A stretch of 64,000 nt of DNA from Luzula sylvatica (lineage: Eukaryota > Streptophyta > Magnoliopsida > Poales > Juncaceae), in the NCBI GenBank assembly GCA_946800325.1, contig OX326957.1, forward strand, positions 12,898,591 through 12,962,590, written 5' to 3'. Positions 24,180 through 35,540 of the stretch are shown here, piece after piece. The translations under genes and the position numbers were made by a program. Every line of letters starts with the position of its first letter. The stretch's first letter is position 1. Below the pieces are notes generated by a model. The model was not told the origin of the DNA and made no database searches. It saw only the letters and a program-made list of their open reading frames with translations.

Positions 24180-25030
24180 GACTAACCGAGCCTACTATGT
24201 CTTTTAAAAATAAATAAATAAATAGCCTCACGTGGTATAAAAAAAAAACTCGACAATAAAAAGAAAATAATCGACATCTTTCCGGATGTACTAATAATTA
24301 TTTATGATAAATAAAGTGTGTTGTATTTTCTCGTAAGAAATGCATAATTTTATTTAAATAAAATTTGCCTTAATAATGTTATTTTTTATATATCGTATAT
24401 CATATGACACATACATATAATGTTGATTTTAGCATTTACATTTCTATTATACTGATTCATGTTCATTTATTGAAAAAAAAAATTCCACAAACTGATAATA
24501 TAATTCAAAATATGATTAGACGCCCCAAATTATTAATGGATTTGAATGTGAATTTCACCTTCATTTTTAAAAGCATTTTGGACAAGACAAGAACGAATCC
24601 CGTGAATTGTTTTTTGGATTAATTTAGATTTTCATTAGGTTTTGAGTCGAATCCAAATCCGATCCATTTGACACGCCTACAATGGGTAGTGGGCACCAAA
24701 AAAACTAGTACCCAATTAGGGAACGAAAACATTATCCTACAAATAAAATAATGTTAGGATTATTTTTCAAATTAAAATTAAAACAAGATCATTTGGAAAA
24801 AGTACTCAAATATCCACACAAACTTCATAGCTAACATCTAGCACCTTCATAAAAAAAGTGTTTTATGTAAAATCCTATATAAGAATTGAAAATGTAGTAT
24901 TTTCTTGTGAAATCGTTAATTGCTAAGACTACATATTCTCGATAATTTATGTTCAGTATAACATAGTAATGAAATATTCACACAAAATTGAAAATTCAGT
25001 ATCATCTTCATTGCTAAGACTACATATTTT
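24180..25030. repeat. NOL 3'-flank segment without the gene
   Basis: AGCCTCACGTGGTATAA, CGGATGTACTAATAATTATTTATG and GTCGAATCCAAATCC run collinear with 32240-32960 and 52420-53170, which lie just beyond the 3' ends of NOL copies A and C. It ends near 25030, where the LINE relic begins. Confidence 0.8.
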
Positions 25031-25084
25031 CTATTTTTCAGTCTTTAAATTTTCTAAATGGGTATTAAATTATCATGAAATGTG

Positions 25085-26090
25085 AAATGTGATTCAATTA
25101 TCATGAGAAAAGAGGAAGGAGGAATGGGGATACTGGATTTATCTCAGCTAAATAATGCCTTGCTTATCAAATGGATTTGGAAATTTTTCAGAAAAAATAA
25201 ATAAATAAAAGAATTTCCTGCATTAGTTGGGACCCATATAGCGACAAGAAGGAAAATGATTCCTATTTTTGGAGGGATATTAAGGTATTATTAAAAGAAT
25301 TTTTCCAACACACAAAATTCAAAACAAATAATGGTGCATCAGTGATTTTCGAATTTCCTGCATTCTTGGTGGGAAGAGAGGGGGATTTTGGCAGAAAGAT
25401 TCATGACTTTGAAAAGCTTCTCAAAGAGAGAAGTTGGAACCGTTAAGGCATTAATAAATGAAGAGGTGGGTTAGAAGAGAAATTGATTTTAAAGCATGAT
25501 TTATCAGATAAAGCATGGAGTCAACTGGAAGAGTTGAGAATTGTTCTTGATGATGTAAATTTAAATGAAATGAATGATGAGTTAATTAGGATGCATGAGA
25601 ATAAAGGATAATATTCAGTAAAAAGTTGATATAAGACACTTACAAGTAGAGAGGGAGAAGAAGAACGGATCCAGGAAAGGAGTAATATCTGGTCCTTGAA
25701 AGCTCCTTTACGCCTACAAATATTTCTATGGATTAGTGTGCAAGAAAAAATTCTGACAATGGACAATTTGAAAAAGAAAGGGAATTACCTGATAAATAGA
25801 TGCTTCTATTGTGAACAAAATGAAAAAAAGAAAATGAAGAAAACACTGTATACTTATTGAGGGGGGGAGTGTGAGAAAGTGCAGGATTTGTGGGTGAAAT
25901 TCTCCAATTTAATCCTGATTTCAAAAATTAAATTATCCAAGTCAGCAAATGAAGCATAAAAGATCTGTTTTGATAAAAAAGGAGTTACAAGTTAGAAGAC
26001 AACTCACAACTTTCTTTGTTCATGGGATTTGGAAGGAGAGATGTTGTCGAGTGTTCAGAGGAGAGAAGAAACCTGATTAGTGCTTAATCC
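25085..26090 (+). pseudogene. LINE (non-LTR retrotransposon) ORF2 3'-end relic
   Basis: Broken frames give EEGGMGILDLSQLNNALLIKW, then SYFWRDIK, then, near 25690, WSLKAPLRLQIFLWISVQEK with NRCFYCEQNE. These are the post-thumb region and the zinc-binding (zf-RVT) domain found at the end of plant LINE reverse transcriptases, in the right order. Several stops and frameshifts separate them. The catalytic FADD core is not present. The 3' boundary is uncertain because no poly(A) tail was found; a (TA)n tract starts at 26308. Confidence 0.75.
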
Positions 26091-26302
26091 ATGAGATTTG
26101 ACAGAACTGGGAGCCGTACAACAGATCGCAGAGACCAACAAAAGAAGAAGAAGTGGCGAATGAGCAGGGCGAAGGAGTCTTTGCGGCAAGCGACCACAAA
26201 GCAGTGATGGAGTGAAGAAAGACTGTAGAGGAGAAGAGGGACCGGTAGAGGAAAAGAGGAAAGAGTAAGAATTTTAGAAGGGGAAAAATAAAGTCCACTC
26301 TA

Positions 26303-26307
<5 letters not shown>

Positions 26308-26355
<48 letters not shown>
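26308..26355. repeat. (TA)n microsatellite
   Basis: Uninterrupted AT dinucleotide run of about 48 bp between the LINE relic and the next TIR element. Confidence 0.9.
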
Positions 26356-26358
<3 letters not shown>

Positions 26359-26494
26359 GCTTGCTAAGAAGAATAAAAAAAAAAAAAATCCAAAAAGAAT
26401 TCACGGGTGCAAAATATATTAATGAAACTAGCAGAATATACTATTTAAATTAGCAAAATATATTATTGATCCAATATGTTAACATAGTTAAAAA

Positions 26495-26732
26495 GGGAAA
26501 TTTCACATGTAACCACACAAAGAACTAAAATATCAAATTTGTCCTTTAAAAAGTTCAAATATCAAATTTAACCCCCTAAAACAATAAACATATCAAATTT
26601 GTTCATTCATTAACTTTTCCATCAAAACTAACTTATTCAAGTGTCAAATTACCTTATTACCCTCGTCTTTTCTCCTCTTCGATCCCAAAAAAACAACTAA
26701 AAATAAAATTCTCTCCTCCCTCTCCAGAGCAA

Positions 26733-26776
<44 letters not shown>

Positions 26777-27302
26777 AACTCCATCACTCACTCACTCGCT
26801 CTGTACAAGTCTTATTTTCAAATACTTTCTCTCGAATTCATTTTTTTTTTGTGGAAGCCTGCTAAGTGGGGGGGATCATTCTACCAATTCTCTTTTGTAA
26901 AAACTTGCTAATGGGAAAAGCTCATATTTGAATTTTCAAAAGAGGCTAGAAAACAATCTAGAGTTGACTAACAAGAGGAGTAGAATGAATAATAGAAGAA
27001 GAGTTTATGGATTCTAATTTTTAAATTCTATAAAGAGGAACTGAAGGAGGATTTAGTTGGGTAGGTACGAGATAAGCACGATAATGGAGAATAAGGGTAT
27101 TTTTGTCATATGCTATAACCAATTAATATTTTTTAAATCAAAATCACAAGTAACGATTTTATAGAAAATTGATATTTCTCAAGTTTTCTTTGGATATATT
27201 TGATACAATTAAAGATTTGAAAGGCTAAATATGATATTTGTACTTTTAGGAGGACAAATTTGATATTTTAGTTCTTTGTGAGGTTATATGTGAAATTCCC
27301 CC
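26495..27302. mobile_element. 0.8-kb TIR element
   Basis: The left end GGGAAATTTCACATGTAACC and the inverted right end GGGGAATTTCACATATAACC continue into CACAAAGAACTAAAATATCAAATTTGTCC on both sides, so the TIRs are about 50 bp with few mismatches. The interior has a (CT)n run (26738-26773) and no recognised coding sequence. A clean duplication was not found. The layout is the same as the element at 37.9-38.6 kb. Confidence 0.75.
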
Positions 27303-28151
27303 TAATTAAAATTGAGAATAAAATAATACATTTTCGATAGTATATTTTGATAAATACAACAATATATTTTGCTAATTTCAATAATATATTTTAATATTTG
27401 GATTTTTTTTTAAGGATTCTTGTAGAAAAAAACCGGTTCTTTGGAAAGACCGGTTCATGGTCCCTTGGCAACTATCTTCTCTTTAGTTAATTGCATGTCT
27501 TTCTTTTGTGTCTTCCTTATTAACAAATTGTCTCCACCGCCCCCTCCACCTAGGTCTTGCAGTATTGACCGGCCCTTTCATTCTTAGATTGTATCCTCTT
27601 TCTGAAATAGTGTGTCTCAAAATATGTAATGTTTCTCGAATAGTGTTTCTCAGATCGTGCCTCTGTAACTGAAAACATTTTTTCTCTCCTGGCCCTTAGC
27701 TCCCTATAACTCTGTATCGAGAGACCATTATTTCCATTTCTGATCTCTATTTGATGGGCTTAATTATAAAGGGACATTACATACATTCAATCAAGTAGCA
27801 TATATAATGCATACACAAACTTATTAGGTAATTTTAATAATATTTTAAGTTTAACTAATTGATACTGATATTAGAAATAATATGAACACAAATTCCACTT
27901 CAAACATTTCAAAACCTACTGCAAATTTCATCACAAATTGCATCTCAAATCCAAAATACCACATACGTCTCTAATATTAAAATATACTATTTCTCCAAAC
28001 ACCTCTGAAAAATGAAAATATAATGTATCGAGCTGAAAAATTGAGATTATCTTACAATTTTATGCATTATTAATAATTATTTCGCAATGGAAATGATAGT
28101 ATCATTTGAGTGACTATAGAGACAAATTTCATACTTAGTTTGGAGTTCAAT

Positions 28152-29263
28152 CAGGGCAGGGCCGGTCCTGAGATATCGGAGGCCTATGACGGATGTTGTC
28201 ACGAGACCATGAAATAAAAAAATCGTACTTCTGCCACAACTTCTCCAAACTTTCTCGGTACATGGGTTGTGCAAACGAAGTTTGATTCGTACCTGAGTAA
28301 TAACCTAAGACTCAGTGGGCCATGATTGACTGATCTGAGAGAAAATGACGAGTCAAATTGACTGAAATTGACGGACAAGTGATGAAATTGCACATGTAAT
28401 TGACAGAAATTGCTGAAATATAATCTCAAATTGAATGGATAATAAAGAAATTGAACCCAAATTGAAATATGTTGCTGAAAAATCGAAAATTGACTGGCAA
28501 ATAGCAAAATTGAAGATGAAATTTGCACAAGGGCGAAACTGATAATTATTTTAGACGGATAAAAACGATATTTTGGGAAAATTACCTGGAAACTCGCACG
28601 AATTGAAATAATCTTCAGACAAAAATTATCATACAACAACTTCAGACAAAAATTACCTCGGCAAAACAAAACCAGATATAACAGACACGTTAAAAAAGAA
28701 CTCGCACGAATTGATATCATACAACAACTTCAGACAAAAATTATCAATAAAGAAACAATCTTTTGAGAAAATTACCTGGAAACCATCGTAATCGAGACCG
28801 ATTGCACCGGGGAGAATGAATCCAGAGACGGTAGATGAAAGCTCAGTCAGATCGGTAGTGAGACCGAGCTTTGCAAGTGCATCGGCGAGTTCCTTGACAG
28901 CATTGAACTCATCTCCGTTGGAATCAAACAGATCAAACACCCTTCTGAGGCGCACGGAATTGAGGCTTTCCTATCTCAGCCTGAACGAAGCTGAAGGTGG
29001 CTTCAAGCTCCGTTGGAATTCGAAGAGGAGAAGCACTCTGCACTCTCCTTGGTCCCTGTCGTCGTCGCAGGCTGCTGCATCGCGTCGCAGTCGCGTCGCA
29101 GTCGTACGTTCAGATCGCAGCGGCAGAGCATAGAACACACAAGCGATCGTCGCTAGGGTTTGTAGAGAGGGACTGATGCTAATCGCGTAAAAAAGGGAGG
29201 CCTATTTAGAAAATGGAGGCCTGTGACGGTTGCCACATTGGCAGTACCTCAGGGCCGGGTCTG
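28152..29263. mobile_element. hAT element carrying a gene fragment (Pack-type)
   Basis: The ends are CAGGGCAGGGCCGGTCCTGAG and, inverted, CAGACCCGGCCCTGAG. Subterminal GGAGGCCTATGACGG / GGAGGCCTGTGACGG mark both sides. AGTTCAAT is duplicated exactly at 28144-28151 and 29264-29271, the 8 bp expected for hAT. Inside are a CML-like gene fragment on the minus strand and internal direct repeats (ACAACTTCAGACAAAAATTA three times between 28625 and 28742). Confidence 0.88.
28776..29130 (-). pseudogene. Captured calmodulin-like (CML42-type) gene fragment
   Basis: The frame reads LRRVFDLFDSNGDEFNAVKE, LADALAKLGLTTDLTELSST and VSGFILPG...GLDYDGFQ. This is the first EF-hand and following region of plant CML42/CML43-like calcium sensors. 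The loop DSNGDEFNAVKE lacks the conserved central Gly-x-Ile, so calcium binding is probably lost. It stops at a donor-like CAG|GTAATT (28776), and no later EF-hands are seen. The GC-rich upstream part (29010-29130) probably came from the same parent gene's leader. It lies wholly inside a hAT element, so it is a captured copy. Confidence 0.75.
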
Positions 29264-29271
29264 AGTTCAAT

Positions 29272-31076
29272 GGAGGCTCGAACAACAAAACTGGAAACAT
29301 CCAATTGTTCAGATGGTAAGGCAGATTAATTTATTTTTGAATAACATGACACAACTTAAGATTTAGTACGAACCTCCAAAACTGAAGTGCATAAATTAAT
29401 TATATATTAAATAATATCAAATTGTATATATAAATAATGAGAGAAGGGAAACAATCTTTCGATTTAGGAAAAAAGAAAAAGCAAAAGAAAGATTGAATCA
29501 AATTGAAAATGGCAATAACGTTTCAGTAGACATGGGAGAATTGAGAGGGGATTGGGTTATTATTAATAGTCCTAATCTGTAACATTGGGCCATAATATCC
29601 TGCTTCCACGTCGTCTTCATTCTTTCCATTTTTCTCTTCTTCTTGCTCCGCCGTGCGATTCTTCTCTGACGATGGATATTCGATCGATCTTCTTCTTCTC
29701 GATTCAGCTCTCTTTGCTCGACACGTAATTGACACCTCATGCTTGCGTTGTGTCTGCTTGCTCTTTTCTCCTGCGTTGTGCCTTGCGACGGCGAAAGAAC
29801 GATAAACCCTACCCGCGAGAGACGGAGAGAGCGATCAACCCTAGCCGTCCTAGCCGCCAGGCACGACGGAAAATGGGAATCACACCGCGCGATGATGACC
29901 AGACGATAAAATAAGGATGGCCTCTTCCTCTTCTGACGACTTCGCCGGTTCAGGCTAGAGAGAGGTCGCCGTTTCCTGCTATTTGACACCAACAACGACG
30001 CTCAAGCATGATAGGCGGTTTTTTTCATTTTTGTGTTTCGTTCTCACTCGATTCGAACAGGTTTGGTGTTCGGTCATGTAGAAAAGAATTTTAGCACAAA
30101 GAAATATGGGGTGGAGATTTCAAAACGATTCATTCGACTTCTTTTCGCAAAAATAACGTTTGTTAGAATTTTCTGGTTGCAATTTTCAGCATTTATTTCC
30201 AAATTCCAGCATTTCTTTGCATCTTCCATTACGGGATACTTGGTTGATCAAAATTAGGTGCTGGTATGAAACAGGTGCACATAGCATGCTTGTCGATTCG
30301 ACAGTTTTCACTGGTAGAACCGCTGGTACGAACCTCGATTTGATTTTTCTTAATTAGTTCTTTGTTCTTCTTAGTAATTCCGAGGTTGCTTTTATATTTT
30401 CATATTTAAGTGTATATATTTCGGATCTTTCAAGGATATCTTTCGAATTTTCAGATTTTCGATGGCCATAATTATTGAAATTAATGTTTTTAATATTTTA
30501 TATAATAATATATTTAATTAATGGGCAGGATAATTAGGATAATTATTAGAAGTGTCTAGATTAATTAAGGGGGATGTATCTTGTAATAAATAGGTGTCTA
30601 TTCAAATAGAAGTGTCTAGAATTTAGATAGATATGATGTATGATTGAAAAAGTGTATTTAGGGGATGTATATGAAATCCTATTTAAGATATGTGTACTGT
30701 ACGAAATAGAAGAGAGAAAAATTTATAAGAAAATTAAAAAGGGGCAATTGCCCCTGTGGGGGTCTCTCTCTCTCTCCATGTTCTATTTAATTAAAGCTTC
30801 CATTGGTTTTGATATTGATCCCCCAATATAAAATCCCCATATTATCTCCAATCATATGAAGTCCAAATTCTAACAATAATTGGTATTTTCAATTGTGACA
30901 AGGGCATTTTTAAAACATTTCTGGGGGTTCTGGAAGATACTCAATTCAACGGTATTCTTATAAATTAGCCTTTTCTCTTTTTCGTAATTAGTTTTTGTTC
31001 TTATTACAGCTAATTTAGGGTAAATAATTTCTTGCTCATACATATTTTAATTAATATGTATAATTAATAATTTCTT
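29272..31076. other. Unassigned region with a GC-richer core
   Basis: Positions 29590-29990 are much less AT-rich than their surroundings and hold short frames on both strands, but I recognise no family. The longest minus-strand frame there (165 codons) is arginine-rich and likely random. A TATA-less promoter or leader of a lost gene is possible. Positions 30540-30750 have degenerate direct repeats of GAAGTGTCTAGA and GGGGGATGTAT words. Confidence 0.4.
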
Positions 31077-31091
31077 GCTCATACATATTTT

Positions 31092-31302
31092 TTTGAGTAA
31101 ATTCGGAGAGGGCTCAAAGTCCCACTTCAGAATACAATCTCTTTTTTTTTTTATTATTTTTTTATTACAAACCCGTAGGCCACACACTCTATTCACTCAT
31201 TTAATATTTAATCTATAATTCAGTGTCTCCGTCGGGAATCGAACCCCACACCTCTCGCTCCCTAGCCAAGAGGTGTGACCAACTAGGCTAACTCTAGTTG
31301 GC
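31092..31302 (-). mobile_element. tRNA-derived SINE, copy 1
   Basis: On the minus strand the head reads as a tRNA-like RNA polymerase III promoter. Box A is TAGCCTAGTTGG and box B is GGTTCGATTCC, about 45 nt apart. The body has GTGTGTGGCCTACGGGTTTG, and the tail CCGAATTTACTCAAAA ends in A's. GCTCATACATATTTT is duplicated exactly on both sides (31077-31091 and 31303-31317), a 15-bp target duplication of the LINE-driven type. Same family as 36851-37059. Confidence 0.93.
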
Positions 31303-31704
31303 GCTCATACATATTTTAATTTAGGGTAAATAATTTCTTGTTATCTTTAATCTGAGACAAATGGGTGACAAGAGAGAGAGGAAGCACACTATAGTTCAAA
31401 GAGGAAAAGAAAAGAGAACCCAAAAAAAGGGCACGTCTGTTAACAACTTAACATACACAAACAGAAAAAAGACAAATAAAACACAAGAATATGATATTGG
31501 CGAGAGGTGAGATAGTTGCCAAAGGGACCATGAACCGGCCTTTGTGAAGAACCGGTTTTTCTTTATTATCATACACAAGATCAATAAAATAACCGATAAT
31601 ATACAGTCAAGTGCGGGAATAAATTTTGGACGTCCATATTTTGATCCAACAGCTCTAAATTACAAGCAAATATATGGCTTTGCTTGTACAAGATTTTTAG
31701 TTAA

Positions 31705-31791
<87 letters not shown>

Positions 31792-31874
31792 TTGTTTTAT
31801 ATTATATTATTTTATATTATATTATATATTTTTGTAAATTATATCATATTATATTATATTGTATAATATACTAC

Positions 31875-31917
<43 letters not shown>

Positions 31918-32060
31918 CATATCATATCATATTGTATTGTATTATATTGTATTGTATTATTATTATTATTATTATTATTGTTATTGTTATTATTATTATT
32001 ATTATTATTATCATATTGTATTATATTATATTATATTCTACTTTACTATATATATAATAT
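31705..32060. repeat. Compound (TA)n / (TAT)n microsatellite
   Basis: Two TA runs of 30-50 bp (31708-31785), then ATTATT arrays (31870-31912 and 31960-32010) alternating with TATCATATTGTATT. The composition matches the island at 7.6-8.6 kb. Confidence 0.85.
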
Positions 32061-32199
32061 AATATTTATGTTATATAATATTACATTCATATAATACATA
32101 TAAATATATTGTTTTATTATGTTATAATATAATTATGTTATTACAAATACATATAATATGAATACAATATTATTATCACGAAATACATATAATTATGTC

Positions 32200-33298
32200 T
32201 ACTACATCTTTTCATAAAAAAATAAAATAAAATAAAACAGCCTCACGTGGTATAAAAAATAACTCGACAATCAAAGAAACTAATCGGCATTTTTCCCGGA
32301 TGTACTAATAATTATTTATGATAATAAAGTATATTGTATTTTCTCGTAAGAAATGCATACTTTTATTGAAATAAAATCAGCCTTGCTAAAGTTATTTTTT
32401 GTTTTTTTGTATATCATATGACATATATATAATGTTGATTTTAGCATTTACATTTCTATTATACTGATTCATGTTCATTTATTTAAAAAAAAAAAATCCC
32501 CAAACTTATAATCTAATTCAAAATATGATTAGATGCCCAATTTATTAATGGATTTGAATGTGAATTTCACCTTCATTTTAAAAGCATTTGGGACAAGTAC
32601 GAATCTTGTGAATTGTTGTTGGATTGATTTAGATTTTCATTAGGTTTTGAGTCGGATCCAAATCCAATCCATTTGACCCGTGGGCACAAAACATTATCAG
32701 ACAAATAAGCTAATGTTAGAGCTATTTTTTGCAAATTAAAATAAAAACAAGATCATTTCGAAAATGTACTCAAATATTCACACAAATTTCATGCACCTTC
32801 ATACAAAAAGTGTTTCTGTAAAATTCTATGTAAGAATTGAAAATGTAATATTTTCTTGTGAAATAGTTAGTTGCTAGACTGTGTATTCTCGATAATTTAT
32901 GTTCGGCAGAACATGAGAAACAGAAAGATAATAAAATTTAAGATATTGGAGTGAATACAAAATGAATCAAACAATCTGGTCTAAATTTTTGCAAGGTTTG
33001 AATCTTGAAAGTCGAAGAATGTATTTTCAAATTTGAACGATTCGAAGTTCGATTGGTTTGGAATGTTATATTTGATATATTTTGTTTCTAGAAATTTGAT
33101 TTGATGCTTTGTAGACCTTCTTTTAAATGTAATTTAATTTAATTTGATCTGTTATGAGTTAACATGAAATTCATTTCGAAACTGGTATGCATACTCACCC
33201 TAGTTGTGCATCTAAGAAATTGGTTTGATTGATTATCAACACGTTGATGCATTCATTATAGTTTATATACAAACTAAAAAAAAAAAATAACTCTTCAT
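32200..33298. repeat. NOL copy A 3' flank (part of the duplicated unit)
   Basis: Collinear with 52400-53518 beyond the second NOL gene, at very high identity. Parts are also found at 15-16.3, 21.6-22.8 and 24.2-25.0 kb. No gene. Confidence 0.8.
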
Positions 33299-35508
33299 TC
33301 AATCTTCTATCACGTACTTGTTTCTCCTTGCACCAAAAGCAAATCTCTTCAAAAATTAAAAACAGACTTGTTAGAAAAAATATTAAAATAAAATAATCCA
33401 TCAAAATTTTGATATTAACCGAAAAAATGCGAGAGTAGGCTTTCAAGCCGGTGAGGAACCGAACATACGAAGGTTTCATCGATTGACTACTCGCTATTTC
33501 CCTAATCGGCGGTACTAAATACTCTGCCACCTTTTAATAAAATAAAATAAAATAATTATTATTTTATATTCAAATTATTATTTCCTATTATACATACCAC
33601 ATTGGGTGGTTCGGCTAAAATATTGATGAAGAATTTCGCCTGTTTAGTGGTTGCACCGGACATGAGAAGATCGGTCGTGACCATACCAGGCTAAAATAAA
33701 TAAATTAAATAATCAACATTTAAGTTTATTAATTTATTTTTAAATTTAATAAAATTATTAAAAAGAAATGAATTAGAGCTTAATTACTGATAGATTGTGC
33801 ACCATGACGTTGTTCACTTCGTTCATTTGCAACTCGGCCTGCAATTAGGGTTTTATCGAATGGTAAAATATTATGGTTTATCGAATTATTATTTTAAATA
33901 TATGCAAAAAAAAGGTATATTGGATTAGGTACAAATTAATGGAGTTTTTGTAATTATTTTCAAACCTGAAGAGATTTTGTGAGGTGCACCACACTACGCT
34001 TAGTCGCACCATATGCTGCAAATCTACATTTATTTTATAAATAAAAGAACCATAATTAAATAAATACATAAATGGAAATTTACAAAGAAGTTCCACATTT
34101 TTGTCTGAATTACAAAAACCATGGTTTGCCATCAGAACCGGCTCCATAATGCAGGGGGATCTTCGCAAATTTCCATTTATGTATTTATTTATTTCTATTT
34201 ATGGTTCTTTTATTTATTTAATGCAGTTTTTTTTTTTGCAATTTTAACATAATGCAGGGCTTCTTTGCAAATTTCCTAATAATAAATTAATTATTGAATA
34301 ATATAATATACCTAGGAGTTGGTCTTCCGTCAGAACCGGCTCCGTCAATATTAAAAACATGGCCACCTCTAGATTGATTTTTCATCATATTTATCGCCTA
34401 CAAAAATTAAAAAAATAAATCAAAACTTATATATTAATGTATTCTTGGTTTCCAAGAAAAATAAAAGCTACCTCGCGGCAACATATCATTAAGCCGAGAG
34501 TATTCGTGGTAATCACTTCCCTTAAAATAATAATAATAATAATAAATCGTCAGAAAATTATATAAAAATATTGAAATGAAATAAAAATTAAAAAAAGATA
34601 AATTTTACATGAGAGCTTCGTCAGAAGTTTCCATCAATGGCTTGTAACTGTAAGCATTAGATCCAGCATTGTTAATCTGAATCAAAATTTTCCAAATTAA
34701 AACAGAGGAAATTCTAAAGTTTTGTAACTAATACAAAACAGTATATTAGTAAGGAAAATGGAATATACCCAAATATCAATGTATTTCAGTTTGTCACGTG
34801 TGTAATCCACTAGCGCTTTGACATCTGGCCCTTGTCTTACATCACACACTGTCCCCTGTAAAATTAGGGTTATGATTGTAAAAATGAGGAAATTAATGTA
34901 AACCCTAATTTTATGAAATTGAAAAGAAATCGAGTAGATACCCACACATGTTGCTCGCCGAATTCCTTTCTCAAGCTCTCAACTGCTGAATTTACTCTTT
35001 CAGCTACACAAAATTGTAATTGTGATTGAAATTGATATTTAAAAAACCGAAATTAAGAAATTTGGAATTTGAAAACAGAGTAATGCGAAATTAATTAATT
35101 GATTATTAATACCTGATCTCGAACAAATCACGACGTTGTCACCAGATTTCAGGAATTCTTCCGCTAGAGCATAACCAATGCCTATATAGATCCGTATAAA
35201 ACATCACTTTTTTTGTATAATCAGACAAAATCAATTTAATTTTACAAACCTTTACTTGATCCAGTAATCAATACATTATAAGGCGGTACCATAGGCTCTC
35301 TAGAAGCAACCGATTCCGCACGAATTCCTCTCATACTCCCATACCGGTACCGAGGCCGGTACTGATAGGGCAACCGCAAATCCTGATTTGGAAACACTCC
35401 GACCGAACGAAAACCTCGAAAAGCGATACCTCCGGTAGATATGGATATGGGCAATACTGTTCTCGGAGAGGTAGAGAGAGAGGTGGCGGGAAAACAGGGA
35501 GAAGCCAT
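33299..35508 (-). CDS. NOL: Chlorophyll b reductase NOL (NYC1-like), copy A, intact
   Basis: NOL is a short-chain dehydrogenase that reduces chlorophyll b to 7-hydroxymethyl chlorophyll a with NADPH in the chloroplast, the first step of chlorophyll b breakdown, acting with NYC1. Twelve exons join in frame: 35508-35250, 35181-35113, 35003-34942, 34855-34769, 34676-34609, 34520-34472, 34397-34312, 34023-33966, 33838-33788, 33690-33598, 33530-33420 and 33346-33299. They give 346 aa, close to the family's length. The first 75 residues look like a transit peptide. Seen next are the Rossmann motif TGSSKGIGYALA, NNAG, the IDGAGS strand and the catalytic YGATK. C-terminal PGMVTTDLLMSGATT and MKPSYVRFLTGLKAYSRI are NOL hallmarks. 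All sites have GT/AG ends. No lesion was found, so this is the likely working copy. Confidence 0.93.
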
Positions 35509-35540
35509 TGTTGCTCTGTCCGAGAATGGTGGGCAAGTGA

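Larger units (their letters stand above)
27426..31562. mobile_element. Inverted repeat pair bounding 4.1 kb
   Basis: AAAAAACCGGTTCTTTGGAA plus GGTTCATGGTCCCTTGGCAACTATCT at 27426-27480 recurs inverted at 31507-31562 with about 85% match by eye. This is the end structure expected of a large DNA transposon. The interior contains a complete hAT element (28152-29263), a GC-richer stretch at 29590-29990 and a SINE (31092-31302), but no transposase I recognise. No target duplication was settled. It could instead be two separate inverted copies of one small repeat. Confidence 0.45.

Noticed and set aside
29498..29995. 165-codon arginine-rich minus-strand frame
   Set aside because: Composition follows a GC-rich, CT-biased region; no motif, no splice support, and the plus strand is equally open in pieces.
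31181..31300. A functional tRNA gene suggested by box A and box B
   Set aside because: The acceptor stem does not fold as a tRNA, and the sequence continues into a SINE body with A-tail and a 15-bp target duplication.
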